DNA of 64,000 bases, taken from Rhopalosiphum padi. Lineage: Eukaryota; Arthropoda; Insecta; Hemiptera; Aphididae. The DNA lies in NCBI RefSeq assembly GCF_020882245.1, contig NC_083597.1, positions 13,984,581 to 14,048,580 on the forward strand, written 5' to 3'. The notes beneath the pieces are model-generated. The model had not been told where the DNA came from and did not search any database. It worked only from the letters and a program-made list of their open reading frames with translations. Position numbers and translations under genes: made by a program. The stretch's first letter is position 1. Every line of letters starts with the position of its first letter. Positions 12,001-22,802 of this stretch are shown in pieces.

Positions 12001-14265
12001 AATTCATATAATATAATGTACATAAAATTCCACAAATAATATTTTTAAATTATAATTTATAACAAATATATAACTCATCATTATTTATTGTTTAACCCGT
12101 TGACTGCCATGTGGCCGCCGGCGTCCGTATAAAAACAATTAGGTATTGATAGGCTCTGCACCATATCATTAGTAGGAGGCCATATGGCCGTGGACTGTAG
12201 CAAATTAATTTAGATTTATATTTTTAATTTTTCTGTAGTGCTACAATAATGATCTAGAAAATGCGCTGTGGTGTAGCAGGAATAATTGCAATTTTTTTGA
12301 TATAATAAACATAATTTTAACATTTTTTTTCAAACTTGGAAATCAGAACGCAAAAAGTGAATAAAAAATAATTGTCTTTGTACATTTTGTAGATTTTATG
12401 GTTTCAGTATCAATTACTTATGAAAAAAATTGTATACAATTTTCTTAACTTAAATACTAAAAGGAAAGTTTTGAAGAACTTTTAACTACAAAATAGAAAT
12501 TTGTTAAAATTCTAACTTCATAAATGTTATAAAAAAAAAATTGTGCCTATGGATTTTAATAATTTTATACAGATACGAGAATAACTTTTGTAATAACTTT
12601 TAGGATCTTGTATTCAGTTTTAAATAATTTTGATCCAGTAAAAATATGTTATCGACAATTATAGAAAAAACAAAAAAATTTTCAAGTATAGTGGATTCCG
12701 CTTAATGTGGGCACGTCGGGACACATTAAGCGGTTGCCCATAAAAACCAAAATTAGTTGTATTAATAATTTGTATTGGGACCAGACCATTTTTCCCATTA
12801 AATGTGTATAATTTTTTCTCAATAGTCCTTATTCAATCTAACTTAATCCTAAAACCATAACAAACGCTATACATCTAATTTATAATACTATTGGGAATTA
12901 TATAATAAATAATAAATATTAAATTTAAATAAATAAAAACTAATCAATAAACTTAATTCAAATTTAAAAATAAATAATAAATTAATATTACAAATTAATT
13001 AATTCAAAATCTATTAGCTTTTATGAAAAATATTTTTTTTATTTTTTAAGTTTTTACTTTTTTATATGACAACATACATTTATAATTTCATTTTCTGAGG
13101 CAAAATATTTTTTAGAATATTTCAATACATTAATATCAAAATCCAGATAAAAAGTTTATTGTAATATAATTTAATTGTATTTAAACTTTAAAGATTAGGT
13201 AAGTGGGAAAGTAGACCAAAATTTTCAAGTACCTCCTAACCACTTTATTCTGTTTACCAAAATATAAATACTTTAAATATTTATAACTCATAAACTACTT
13301 GTCAAAATTTCAAATTTTTATGATTTGAAATACTCCAAAAGATATATTTCTCCAGAATAGGAAATTAAAAATGTATGTTATCATTCAAAAAAATGTTTTA
13401 TTTCAACTAGAAGTTAAATTAAAAATATTTTTCAAAAACGGTAATAAAATTTGTTGATATAATGAGTGTTATTTGATAAAAGAACTACTCAGTATATAAT
13501 AATTATATTTACTCGATATCCTTCCAAATCTCTCATTTGAATTTGTAGCAGTGATAAATCTCGTAGAATTTGAATATTGTCTTTTTCCCATTTCAATGCA
13601 TTTCTATAACATTTAATGGCTTCATCATACCTAAAAAAACATTTAATAGTAAATTGTTTACCATTAATATGGGTCATAGATAATAAAAAAAAATTTATAA
13701 ATTTATAATCTATACTTTAAAGTTAAACTAACTTTTTATCTGATCTTTGCAATAGACCATAAACATGCCAGCAAACATGTGAAGTGAGATCATTACGAAG
13801 ACCCCGTCGTACATGCTCATATGCTTCATCTTTTCGACCAAGAAAATTTAAAGTAAGTCCTTTCATAGCCAAAGTTTCTAAATAAATCATATATAAGATG
13901 TGTTATTAAATTAAATTTTAAATGACAAAAAAAATAATTTACCTCCATGTTCAGAGAACTTTGGATGTGATAGAATTTGTTTTGCAAATTTAAGTCCATT
14001 TTTATATTGTTTCTGTTCGTAGCATCTCTAAAATAAAATATATCAAGTAGGAACAAATTAATACTAATGATGTAAATAAAGTCAAGTGATATAAAAATAG
14101 AAAAATTAAAAATTAAAACAATTTAAGTATAGGTAAAAAACAAAAACACTTATTTTACAATGAAACTTATTTAATGTTTATCTAATATAAAAGTAATACA
14201 ATACTTACTAAAATTCGTTTGAATAAGGAATTTTCTTTGGGCGGTAAGGGTTGACCCGATGGCAT
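6012..14265 (-). CDS. Naa15: NatA auxiliary subunit NAA15 (N-terminal two-thirds)
   Basis: NAA15 is the TPR-repeat scaffold that anchors catalytic NAA10 to ribosomes for co-translational N-terminal acetylation. Exons (minus strand, high to low): 14265-14209, 14027-13943, 13877-13733, 13630-13513, 10365-10225, 9921-9777, 9694-9479, 9407-9228, 8894-8725, 8640-8488, 6792-6664, 6225-6012. All have GT-AG borders and compatible phases and give about 584 residues starting MPSGQPLPPKENSLFKRIL. Diagnostic stretches close to human NAA15 include YDEAIKCYRNALKWEKDN, LRDLSLLQIQMRDLEGYR, WIGYAMAYHLL, CSKFTRE and DDQFDFHTYCMRKMTLRSYV. The last exon ends at ELDT with a good GTGAGT donor. The family is ~860 residues long, so the basic KKLRNKQRR segment and C-terminal helical part (~280 aa) should follow but are not found down to position 1. 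Introns 4 and 10 carry transposon remnants. Confidence 0.92.
6793..8487 (-). other. Naa15 intron 10, with a fragment of a dispersed fold-back repeat
   Basis: AT-rich intron with no exon seen. Positions 8302-8339 (GACAACACATGCGGGTACTACATCC region) resemble the inner arm of the fold-back element at 27983-28589, differing at a few bases. This indicates a dispersed repeat family. The rest has no recognisable structure apart from AT-rich simple sequence near 7079-7095. Confidence 0.5.
11255..11880. mobile_element. hAT-type MITE with perfect 8-bp target duplication
   Basis: The left end begins CAGCAGTTCCCAAACT and the right end, reverse-complemented, begins CAGCGGTTCCCAAACT. The element is flanked on both sides by ACTTATAT (11247-11254 and 11881-11888), an 8-bp duplication as made by hAT transposases. 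No coding sequence remains in the 626 bp, so it is a non-autonomous copy. It sits in Naa15 intron 4. Confidence 0.85.
12093..12205. repeat. Possible piggyBac-like element end (single end)
   Basis: TTAA followed by CCCGTTGACTGCC resembles a piggyBac-type terminus at a TTAA target site, and the block is locally GC-rich (GGCCGCCGGCG) unlike the surrounding intron. No matching inverted end (GGCAGTCAACGGG) was seen nearby, so this is a solo or decayed end. Confidence 0.3.
12689..12830. repeat. Tigger/pogo-like terminal repeat fragment
   Basis: AGTGGATTCCGCTTAATG followed 20 bases later by an inverted ACATTAAGCGG forms a short hairpin. The CAGTGGA..C..TTAAT pattern matches ends of other elements in this window (27983 and 48045). 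Only one end is recognisable, within Naa15 intron 4. Confidence 0.35.
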
Positions 14266-17079
14266 TTTTCTTAATTATTTGAATCAATACCTTACCAAGA
14301 CAAATTTCCAAGATTGCTGGCACTAGAAAAACTGTAAAATATATTAATTGAGAAAGACGATCCTCGTGAGAATTTCCATAACACTTTTCGAGAGAAATCA
14401 TAAATACAGTTGAACAAGAAGTTAGTAACATTAAAATAAAATGATAAATATGTGTTTACATTATCTTTGACATTTGTATTCCATGAAATAATAATCTTAT
14501 ATGCAATCACAGAATAATTTATGTAATTTATATGACTAATTAAATGTAAAATTATTTTTATTCAATATTTAATTATTAAAAATATTATTTCCAATTTACA
14601 TACATATATTCATCTAACATAATACTAAAATATCTTTTAAATAAATTTTAATATTTTATTTTAGAAAATGCTTTAAATTTATATTTGGCCGTAACTTCAA
14701 ACATACATTAACCGCCAAAATGATTATGACAATTATGTCATCAACTATTTACTGCCGGCCTTAAATCATTTAAAATTTTAAAATATTATCTATGCTTTAT
14801 ACTGTACGTCTTTACCCATGTATGACTTAAGTTTACAGTAAAACTACATATTATGGATATCTATGACTATGAGAGTATGAATAGTGTGTGTGTCCTGTCT
14901 CATGTATGGCTACTGGCTACATGATAAATATTATCCACCACAAGTCAACAACTCATTAGGTGCTATCCAGTGATGGTAATTTGTAGATCGGTAGGAATTA
15001 AAAAGTGGAAATTCAATAAGGATCGTCCTAGACCCTAGAATTAAGTAGTTGAAACAATACATTATAATAGACAATAATTAATAACATAAATTATTGTAAG
15101 ACGTAACTCACGTAAGTATAACGGTTATCAATTTTATTACATATTCAGTTATTCGTTAGTCGTTCGTTACCTACCGACTACTTTGGAGTATTTTTGGTGG
15201 GGCTATCGTTATTGCCTGTACAGCTATACCGGACTACCGGAGTCACTAAGCGAATACTCAAAGCGTCAAATTTTTGGCGGTTAAACAATTTTATATCTGC
15301 CTATAATTATTAAAGTATCTATATCAGTAGCCAGTAGGTAGTAATTAAGTGTAAATATTTTTTTGGCTATGCAACTTATTGATTTTACGTAAAGTCACGG
15401 AACAAGATAAAGATATATCTAGTATATTTAGTTCCCCCAAGTATGCTTTGTATGGTACCTACCACGGTTTAAGATATATCTTAAATTGTGCCTACTATAT
15501 ACATTGCTATTTAATGACTAAGTCACTGCCGTGTTAATTTAATATTCAATAATTATTTAACTACTAAGAACGATATTGAGCGAGGGCTAAGCGTCAGATT
15601 CTATTTATAAGGATATTTTAAAATTAGTACATTAATTAGTAATATGATAATTATTGGTATATTTTTGTCAAAATTGTGAAGTATAAATATTATATTATTG
15701 TTAAATTGTTTATTGAACTCTATGTTCGGTATAAATGTTTTTAACCGTTATAGGTATGACATACTATATGAGGTATTACCTTAATATTATATCATAACAA
15801 TTATTGAATTATTAAAATATGTACAATAATAATTAATAATAAATAAACAATAAACACTTATAAAGTTATAACATATTATTCAGTGATAAAAAATCAAAAT
15901 ATTTTATACAGGCACTATGTAGAAATATAGTATAGAAATCTGTGTAAATAGGTAATAGTCTGTAGCATGAACTAAGAGGATCTTCTTAATTCATAGTCTG
16001 TAATTACCTATAGAAAAGGTTGGTTAAGTATCATTAATTTATATAATATATGGTGTCACCGTTTTCATTTAGTTTACATATAAAATGTATAAAGTAAATA
16101 TATATCGTTTAATAGTTAGCTCTAATATTCAATGCTATTAACAAGGAACAAAAAGCAATAGGTTTCAAATTTTTGCAATACAATATAACAATAACAATAA
16201 TAACTTTAAATACTATTATTTATTAAACTTTTTAGGAGTTTAATTAACTGTGTCTAATGTATATCAGCCGAGAAAATAAGAATACCAACTGTGCGGTACA
16301 GGTATAAAGCTGTATTAAAAACGAACTTCAGTGGTCAAAGTCGTAGATGGACAAATATGTAAATATCACACTAGAATTTTTAATTCATCCATACAATTTA
16401 GAAGTATTAAGCTTTTGGAATATACTCCGACTCCCGACTGATATAATTACCAACAATAATAATAATAATACAATAATTTGTATTTAGCCATGCTCCCAAA
16501 AAACGATCCGTTATTGTATTTGACAATACATATAATTTAAATACATGATCGTTAATTGTTTTTTGTTCCACAGATCAATCATAGAACATTAAATAATAAA
16601 TACAATTTTAGTATTCTATAACAATTTATTATTTGTATTCGTGTTCCTCATTATCAATATTATTATTATAACGTTACGTTATCACATATTATATATATCA
16701 ATTAATATAATATATTTTGTGTATTTCTATTCGTCAATAGTCGGCCAAGTTTGAAGTTGTACAAGTGTCAAGTGCCGAAGTACCCACTCATCAGTATTCA
16801 GCCAACAGACGGCAGTAGTGTTGCACTTGCGTCTTGCAATACGCCAATATCTGTTTTGCGTCCTATTCTACTGTTTTACCTTGCCTATTGTATTTCAGTA
16901 ATACATCTACTTATTACGATTTAATAATTTAAAATTATTTTAATATTTCATAGTGACAGATTACATCTTAGTTATCAAAGCGTTTTACATTAATTTAAGC
17001 TTAAATTTGTAATATTTATAATTGTTTATAATACTTATACATTAATATTATATTAAATACTTACTACATTCAGTTTAAA
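14266..17079. promoter_or_regulatory. Intergenic region between divergent Naa15 and CDIPT
   Basis: The 2.8-kb gap separates two head-to-head genes and should hold both promoters. Naa15 begins translation at 14265, so its start site should lie just to the right. For CDIPT the GC-richer stretch 16740-16870 (ATCAGTATTCAGCC near 16790) contains an arthropod initiator-like TCAGT and is probably the 5' untranslated region. No coding exon was seen. Exact start sites cannot be read from sequence alone. Confidence 0.4.
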
Positions 17080-18414
17080 ATGGGTAAACAAGAAAATATT
17101 TTTTTGTTTGTGCCAAATTTAATTGGTAAGTTACTGTGAATCATTATTTACTTAAAATCAATTTAAACTAATTATTAATTTTAATGCACACTCGCCAACA
17201 CCCACTGTCTCGTACCTATCTATAAATTCCATGGACCTTGTGTTAAATTCTAGTTATTACCTTATTAAATAATGGTTACTATTTATTAGAGAAATATTCC
17301 TTTCAATCTAAAAAAGCAATTAATTTTAAAATAGGTACCTCTTATGTATAAATTTTTAATTGATTAACAACTCACAGAATAATCTAGTGTAATTGAGAAA
17401 TAAAAAAATGTGGATTTATATATAACTAATACTTGAAATTAAAATTATATACAAACAACTAGTTAGTAAATTTGGTTTTTACCTGATTTTATAGGATATG
17501 CCAGAATAATTCTAGCAGTTGTTTCAATTTACTTTATGCCAACCAATTACAAAGTTGCATGCAGTTGTTATGTGATAAGTGCATTATTGGATGCTTTTGA
17601 TGGGCATGCAGCTCGAGCATTTAACCAAAGTAAGTAAATCACGAGTTTAATAACTTAAATACAATCAGATTATAATTAATGTATTATTGCTAATTGATAG
17701 GTTTAAAATATTAGTAAATATATTTCATAAGTTTTTTTTTAAAATATCCCATTTATTTATATTATATAATAAAAATAGTGCTTTATTAAGTAAATGTGTA
17801 CTTTTTTAGGTACTAAGTTTGGAGCTATACTGGATCAACTAACTGACCGCTGTGGAACAATGAGCTTATGTATTGCGCTGTCTAATTTTTATCCAAAATA
17901 TATGTTTTTGTTCCAACTTAGCTGTATCATTGATATTGCTTGTCACTGGATCTATTTACACTCGTAATTCATACAAGACTTTATGAATATTTTTCATTTT
18001 CATAATTATATTAATTTGTTTTTAATAGATCAATTTTGCAAGGTAAAACTAGTCATAAATTTGTAGATATGTCTGGAAATCCCATCATGAAGTGGTATTA
18101 TACATCAAAACCCGTACTGTTTTTTATGTGTGCAGGAAATGAACTATTTTTTGCATCATTATATTTATGTCATTTTATTACAGGACCAATGAGTAAGTAC
18201 TAATACAAATAGTATAATAATATAAATAATAAATATCTTAATGATTAATTATGTTTTTTTTCTTTTAGTTGCAGGTCATGGTTTATTTAAGTTATTGTGC
18301 TGGTTTTCAAGTCCAATAATGTTTGTTAAAACATTAATATCATTAATTCATTGTTATGTGGCTAGTATAAATTTGTCCATTATTGATATGAATGAGCGTC
18401 AAGAAAAACAATAG
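17080..18414 (+). CDS. CDIPT: Phosphatidylinositol synthase (CDP-DAG--inositol transferase)
   Basis: Catalyses CDP-diacylglycerol + myo-inositol to phosphatidylinositol + CMP in the endoplasmic reticulum membrane, the entry step to all phosphoinositides. Five exons join cleanly: 17080-17125, 17495-17629, 17810-17963, 18029-18192, 18269-18414, giving 214 aa and TAG; human CDIPT is 213 aa. The CDP-alcohol phosphotransferase signature D-G-x2-A-R-x8-G-x3-D-x3-D is complete (D51 G52, A55 R56, G65, D69, D73). The N-terminus MGKQENIFLFVPNLIGYAR resembles the animal family. Hydrophobic segments at ~17-47 and from ~80 onward fit a multi-pass membrane protein. All introns are short with GT-AG borders. 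It is transcribed away from Naa15. No defect was seen, and the gene should be functional. Confidence 0.95.
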
Positions 18415-19230
18415 GTTGTTAATATATATAAATATATATACGAAAAAAATTATGATATAGTTTAAACATTAATACACAAGTGTGTTATATTTTTAAGCAT
18501 TCCATTATCATAATACTACTCTATTTATTGGTTCCTTTTATTGTAGAAGTTCAGATATTACGTACTTATAAATTATTAAAATGTTTGGTTTCTAGTCATT
18601 ATTTTAAATGTATTAACATTACATTTATATATTATAATTCTTTTTTAAACGTAAATATCAGTTTATATGACGTATACTTATTTTATTTTTAAATAGTGGA
18701 ATCTGTTCTATTCTATTGACAATTATTACATATTTTACTGAAAATTATTTCCATTATTAATAAATAATTTTAGTTAATATTTGTTCTTGTTGTGACTCAA
18801 ATAAATAAATATACTAATATTATTTAAACAAAAATTACATTTTAGTTCTAGTTTAATGTTTTTTTACTTTACCTCGCAAAGTATACCTATATTCAAAAAT
18901 GTGAATCAGCTTTTAATCAGCCTAGATTTATTCTTATCATTTAATTAGTATAATACATGTTAAATGGATTAAAAATAAATCAATACATTTGAATTGAAAT
19001 AATATAAAACCTAAGAAGTACTAATCTTTAAAATAAACCTGTAATAATGAACAAGGGTAATGTTTTCAATGTGAACTAACAGTTTTTTAGACCATACTCA
19101 ATGTTGTCATCCTTGAAATCAAAGGTGCAATTTGAGTTTTAAATTTGGAGGAGACTATTATTTTTTGCATGTATGAGATATATAAAGGTGGAAGGGGAGG
19201 GGTTATATACAAACCATTTGGGTTACTACC
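18415..19230 (+). other. CDIPT 3' untranslated region and flank
   Basis: AT-rich sequence after the CDIPT stop with AATAAA hexamers around 18758-18815, likely the polyadenylation zone. Short ORFs here (for example 18480-18692) are hydrophobic, Leu/Ile/Tyr-rich and show no family features. Confidence 0.45.
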
Positions 19231-19567
19231 TTTTTTTTTTTTTTTATTAAAAATATATATTTACAATCTGTATCATTTGTACAATGAGCAAATGTGATAC
19301 ATAGCAGAGACTTACATAACTCAAATGACATGATTTACGTGAGGAGGGAGACTATCCATTGATAGAACCCTTCAGAGCATGATTACTTAATTAATTCAGG
19401 AGAACTCTACACCATCGTCTTTTGAGACGGCGTGGAGGGTTATTGGGTAGCGTGTGAGGAGTGGATTTGGATGGTGTAGTTGCGCATGAAATTTGGTATA
19501 GTAATTTTTGGCTAGTTGGTCAACTGTGTCAATTTTTAGGTCTTTTTGTAATGATTTATTTGTTTAT
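19231..19567 (-). mobile_element. 5'-truncated Jockey-type LINE, 3' end with poly(A)
   Basis: On the plus strand the copy starts with a run of 15 T (19231-19245), the poly(A) tail of a minus-strand LINE. Upstream on the minus strand it translates as LQKDLKIDTVDQLAKNYY followed by TKFHAQLHHPNPLLT, the C-terminal end of Jockey-clade reverse transcriptase ORFs, then a stop and ~200 bp of 3' UTR. The copy is truncated just upstream of this segment. A second copy of the same tail lies at 39821. Confidence 0.7.
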
Positions 19568-19914
19568 CTAATTACTACCTACTCACTATAAAAACCACTT
19601 GAAGTTGAAGATACAAGTACTTTTTCTTTAACTAAAAGCCTCTGGCCTCTGTAGTTGATTCTTTATCTGTTCCTTTTTACATACCAAGCGTATAATTTTA
19701 CTCAATTACCTGAAATTTCTTAACATCCCCTCCCCACATATTTTCAATGATCAATATTAAATATGCAGGAGTTATCAAAAAGATAATTAATTTTGTATTG
19801 GAAGCCAGTATTCGTATTTTTATTTTATTTCCCTCTATAATCTATGTATTCATAACTTTGTATTACTAAAATAATTGTCGAGCTATCATAGTCACTGACT
19901 AAAAGATAATAAAA

Positions 19915-20700
19915 AAAAGGTGGGCAAGTGGGTATTGCTCTGCTGTGGAAAGTAGGTCATATATAATAGATGTGTTAAATTTGAATGCAACGACAAGTAT
20001 CATTGTATACGAAAAACAATTCTGAACGGAGATGATTTGTCAGTCTATGATAATTAGTAGGATATACCTATTTTATTATTATAATATTATCTATATTTAA
20101 ATTATAATATATCATTATTTTACTCGATTTCGTAAAAAAAAATTTCATACGCTCATAAATTTTTTTCTATATTGACGCTGGATTTTTTTTTCACAGTTAT
20201 TTGAAGAAAAAGTTGTGGAGAACCTTGTGTTGGGTTTTTTAACCTTAGGTATAAATCACAAAAATGATGAATTTTCAACTTCAAAATTCCTTGCAAATTT
20301 TCGCAATTTTGACATATTTTGTAAACATTTGAACTTTTTATGTTGATAAACAAAAATTGTGACGAACGATTTTTGATTTTTTTTTTTTTTTAACTACAAT
20401 AAGAACAACTTATAATAAACCTTGTATTAAATTTTAAAGATTTTTGAAAAGCCTAATTTTTTTTATCGGCATTTCAAGAAAATTAATTTAGAAAAATCGA
20501 AAATTTCAATGGTCTATAAATAGTTAAAAAAATTATAAATATTTTGAAAATGTAATCGTAAATAGATAACGCTAATATAAACATTTGTCGAAAAGAGGTT
20601 ATGCGTAAAAATTCGTTTTTTCCGTTACTTTTTCAGGGTTTTTTCTGACGCTTTTGAAAACTACTGTAAATTTTTTAATAAGAGCAACATACTAATAATA
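19915..20700. repeat. Dispersed AT-rich repeat, unknown class
   Basis: The left part (AAGTGGGTATTGCTC... TGTGTTAAATTTGAATGCAA) recurs in altered form at 27546-27665, including an exact TGTGTTAAATTTGAAT core. The remainder is homopolymer-rich with non-coding frames. No inverted ends were seen. The pattern suggests a moderately repeated non-autonomous element, but its class cannot be given. Confidence 0.4.
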
Positions 20701-21169
20701 GCAAGAGCAAAAACATCTATAAAATTAACTTTATTTTTTTTTTCAAATTGAAGCTTTTATTGAAATTATTGAATTAGAGAATGTTGTTTCATATGTTTTA
20801 ATGAATAATTATAACTATTTTATTTTGTTTATTTTTTAAAATGTTTTAAATAATAATTTTTTTTTATCTAATACTATATTATACTTATATCACTGAATAT
20901 TTGCAACATTAAAAATGGAATTATCTGATATTTATCTAGATAAATTATTAGTTATCTATTTCCAACACTGTTTGTAGGTCAGTAATTTATTGTTTGTTTC
21001 TGATATTTCGGAGGGGTTTAAACACCCTACCCCCTCTGCGTTCGCGCCTGACGGCTGACATACGACATACCTAATTTGAATAAATTTAAAGAATTAATAG
21101 AATTATAAATATATACATTTTTGACATTAAAATTATTTACATTTTGCATAGATTTAATTAGACTGATTA

Positions 21170-21545
21170 GAGGGGCATTCTTATTTCTTACTATATTAAT
21201 TAGGTACGCTGGAATGGCACATAAAAAGTATCAAGTCGGTCTAGTGATATCATATACCAGGAACTAGAAATGATAAATCTGCCAATAGATCTGGACAGTA
21301 AATATAGATATAGCCATTTAATAGTTTATAACTAAAAATATGTCATGTTTGACCCTTCAGACTTGAAGAGTATAAACTATAAAGCTTTAAATGTAATAAT
21401 AGTGGTTCATATGAAGTTTGAGGCAAACGTGGAATATTACATTTAATGCTTATTAGTCTCAAGAAGCAATTTTGAATCACCTCAAGAGAATAAATTGGAC
21501 CAGATGCAAAAGGAGACCAAATTTTTAATTTTAATCAAAAATCGA
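21170..21545 (-). pseudogene. Decayed LINE reverse-transcriptase C-terminus
   Basis: Reading the minus strand gives WSPFASGPIYSLEVIQNCFL, a short RLISIKCNIPRLPQTSYEP piece, then LKLYSLYSSSLKGQT, KLLNGYIYIYCPDLL and FYVPFQRT-like pieces, broken by a few stops and shifts. Order and spacing match the end of non-LTR reverse transcriptases (VWSP..., LKLxxLxxRR, FLxKLINGxIDCPELL, ...VPFHRT). It is dead, has no tail in view and belongs to a different LINE subgroup from the copies at 19231 and 39821. Confidence 0.55.
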
Positions 21546-22236
21546 CACAACAAAAGTGTTTTGGAGGCTAGGGAATTATTAAAAATTATTATACATTTTT
21601 AATTAGGTATATTATAAATATTGTAATAACAATATACCATTATTGGAATACTAAATTTTAGGATTTTTAATTTCTGACATATTTATTTAAGATTTACAAA
21701 TCAATATAGCCTATAGGTAAGTCAATCTATTGAAGATTAAAGAACTTCATTCGTCTAGACTCTAGAGTCCTATAGACAACTTAATAATAGTAATTATAGG
21801 TGTGTAATATTATATAAGGTGAAAAAAAATATAAGTACAGTTAATATAAATGTTTGTGATTAATACCTATTAATTGGTTATACTACTTTATGTAGTACAA
21901 AGTACGACTAGTACGAGTTATAGTGAGAGCCCAACTTAGGAATTTTGGGGCCTGGGTCTAATTTTTTGATGGGGCCCCAAAACTAATTATTATCTAAATT
22001 CTAAATTATCAACTTTAATTATTATAAATGTAGTCTTTTTGCTATATAAATTTTTTATATTAAATTTATTTTATAAGATTATAAATAAATTATACTACAG
22101 CATAAGTCTATAAGTAATTATTTAATGATGATTAATATAAATAAAACGATTAAATTAAAATTATAAATATAAGTAAAGAATTGTAGATACAGTTTTTAAT
22201 TTAAACAAATGTTTACTGATATAGGTGCATCATGTA

Positions 22237-22261
22237 GGGGAGACTGGCTTAATATGACATA
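22237..22261 (+). repeat. Left terminal inverted repeat of the pogo element
   Basis: Begins GGGGAGACTGGCTTAATA and continues to 22261. It is identical over 25 bases to the reverse complement of the right end at 25257-25281. Confidence 0.9.
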
Positions 22262-22802
22262 CCATTTTTTAATTAAAAAATACTGAAGGAAATAATGTTA
22301 GTTAACACATGAAACTTGAGCAACATATTTGTATTTATATTATACACATATTTCTGAAGTCTAATTGTACATTCAATACAAACAAATTATTTTAATTCAT
22401 TTTTTTTAAAATGTATCTACTATGTCATTTTACCCGGAGTGTCGGATAAAATGGCATACACCATTTGTATAAGCAACCATTGTATACTTGGCAATAGAAA
22501 TAAATTATAATTTTTTGGAATGCAATAGTTTATTTAATAGTTTAATTTTTTTATTATTATTATAAATAACAAGACTTTAGTTATATATAAAATTCTATAA
22601 AAACATAATAAAAACATAATAAAAACAAATAAAATGCTGTTTAGTAATAAAAAATAAAACATGAGTCTTCCTTAGATTAATTCTATAAAAACATAATAAC
22701 AACAAATAAAATGCTGTTTGGTAATAAAACATAAGTCTTCCTTAGACTAACTTTAGAATTTCAGTCTTAGTTAATTTTTAAAATTCAGTCTTTTTTTAAA
22801 AT

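Noticed and set aside
18480..18692. Small hydrophobic ORF after CDIPT
   Set aside because: It lies in the 3' UTR, has AT-driven Ile/Tyr/Phe/Leu composition and no supporting signal.
21925..21985. GGGGCCTGGG / GGGGCCCC block as a transposon end
   Set aside because: It resembles hAT interior sequence, but no inverted partner or target duplication could be defined.
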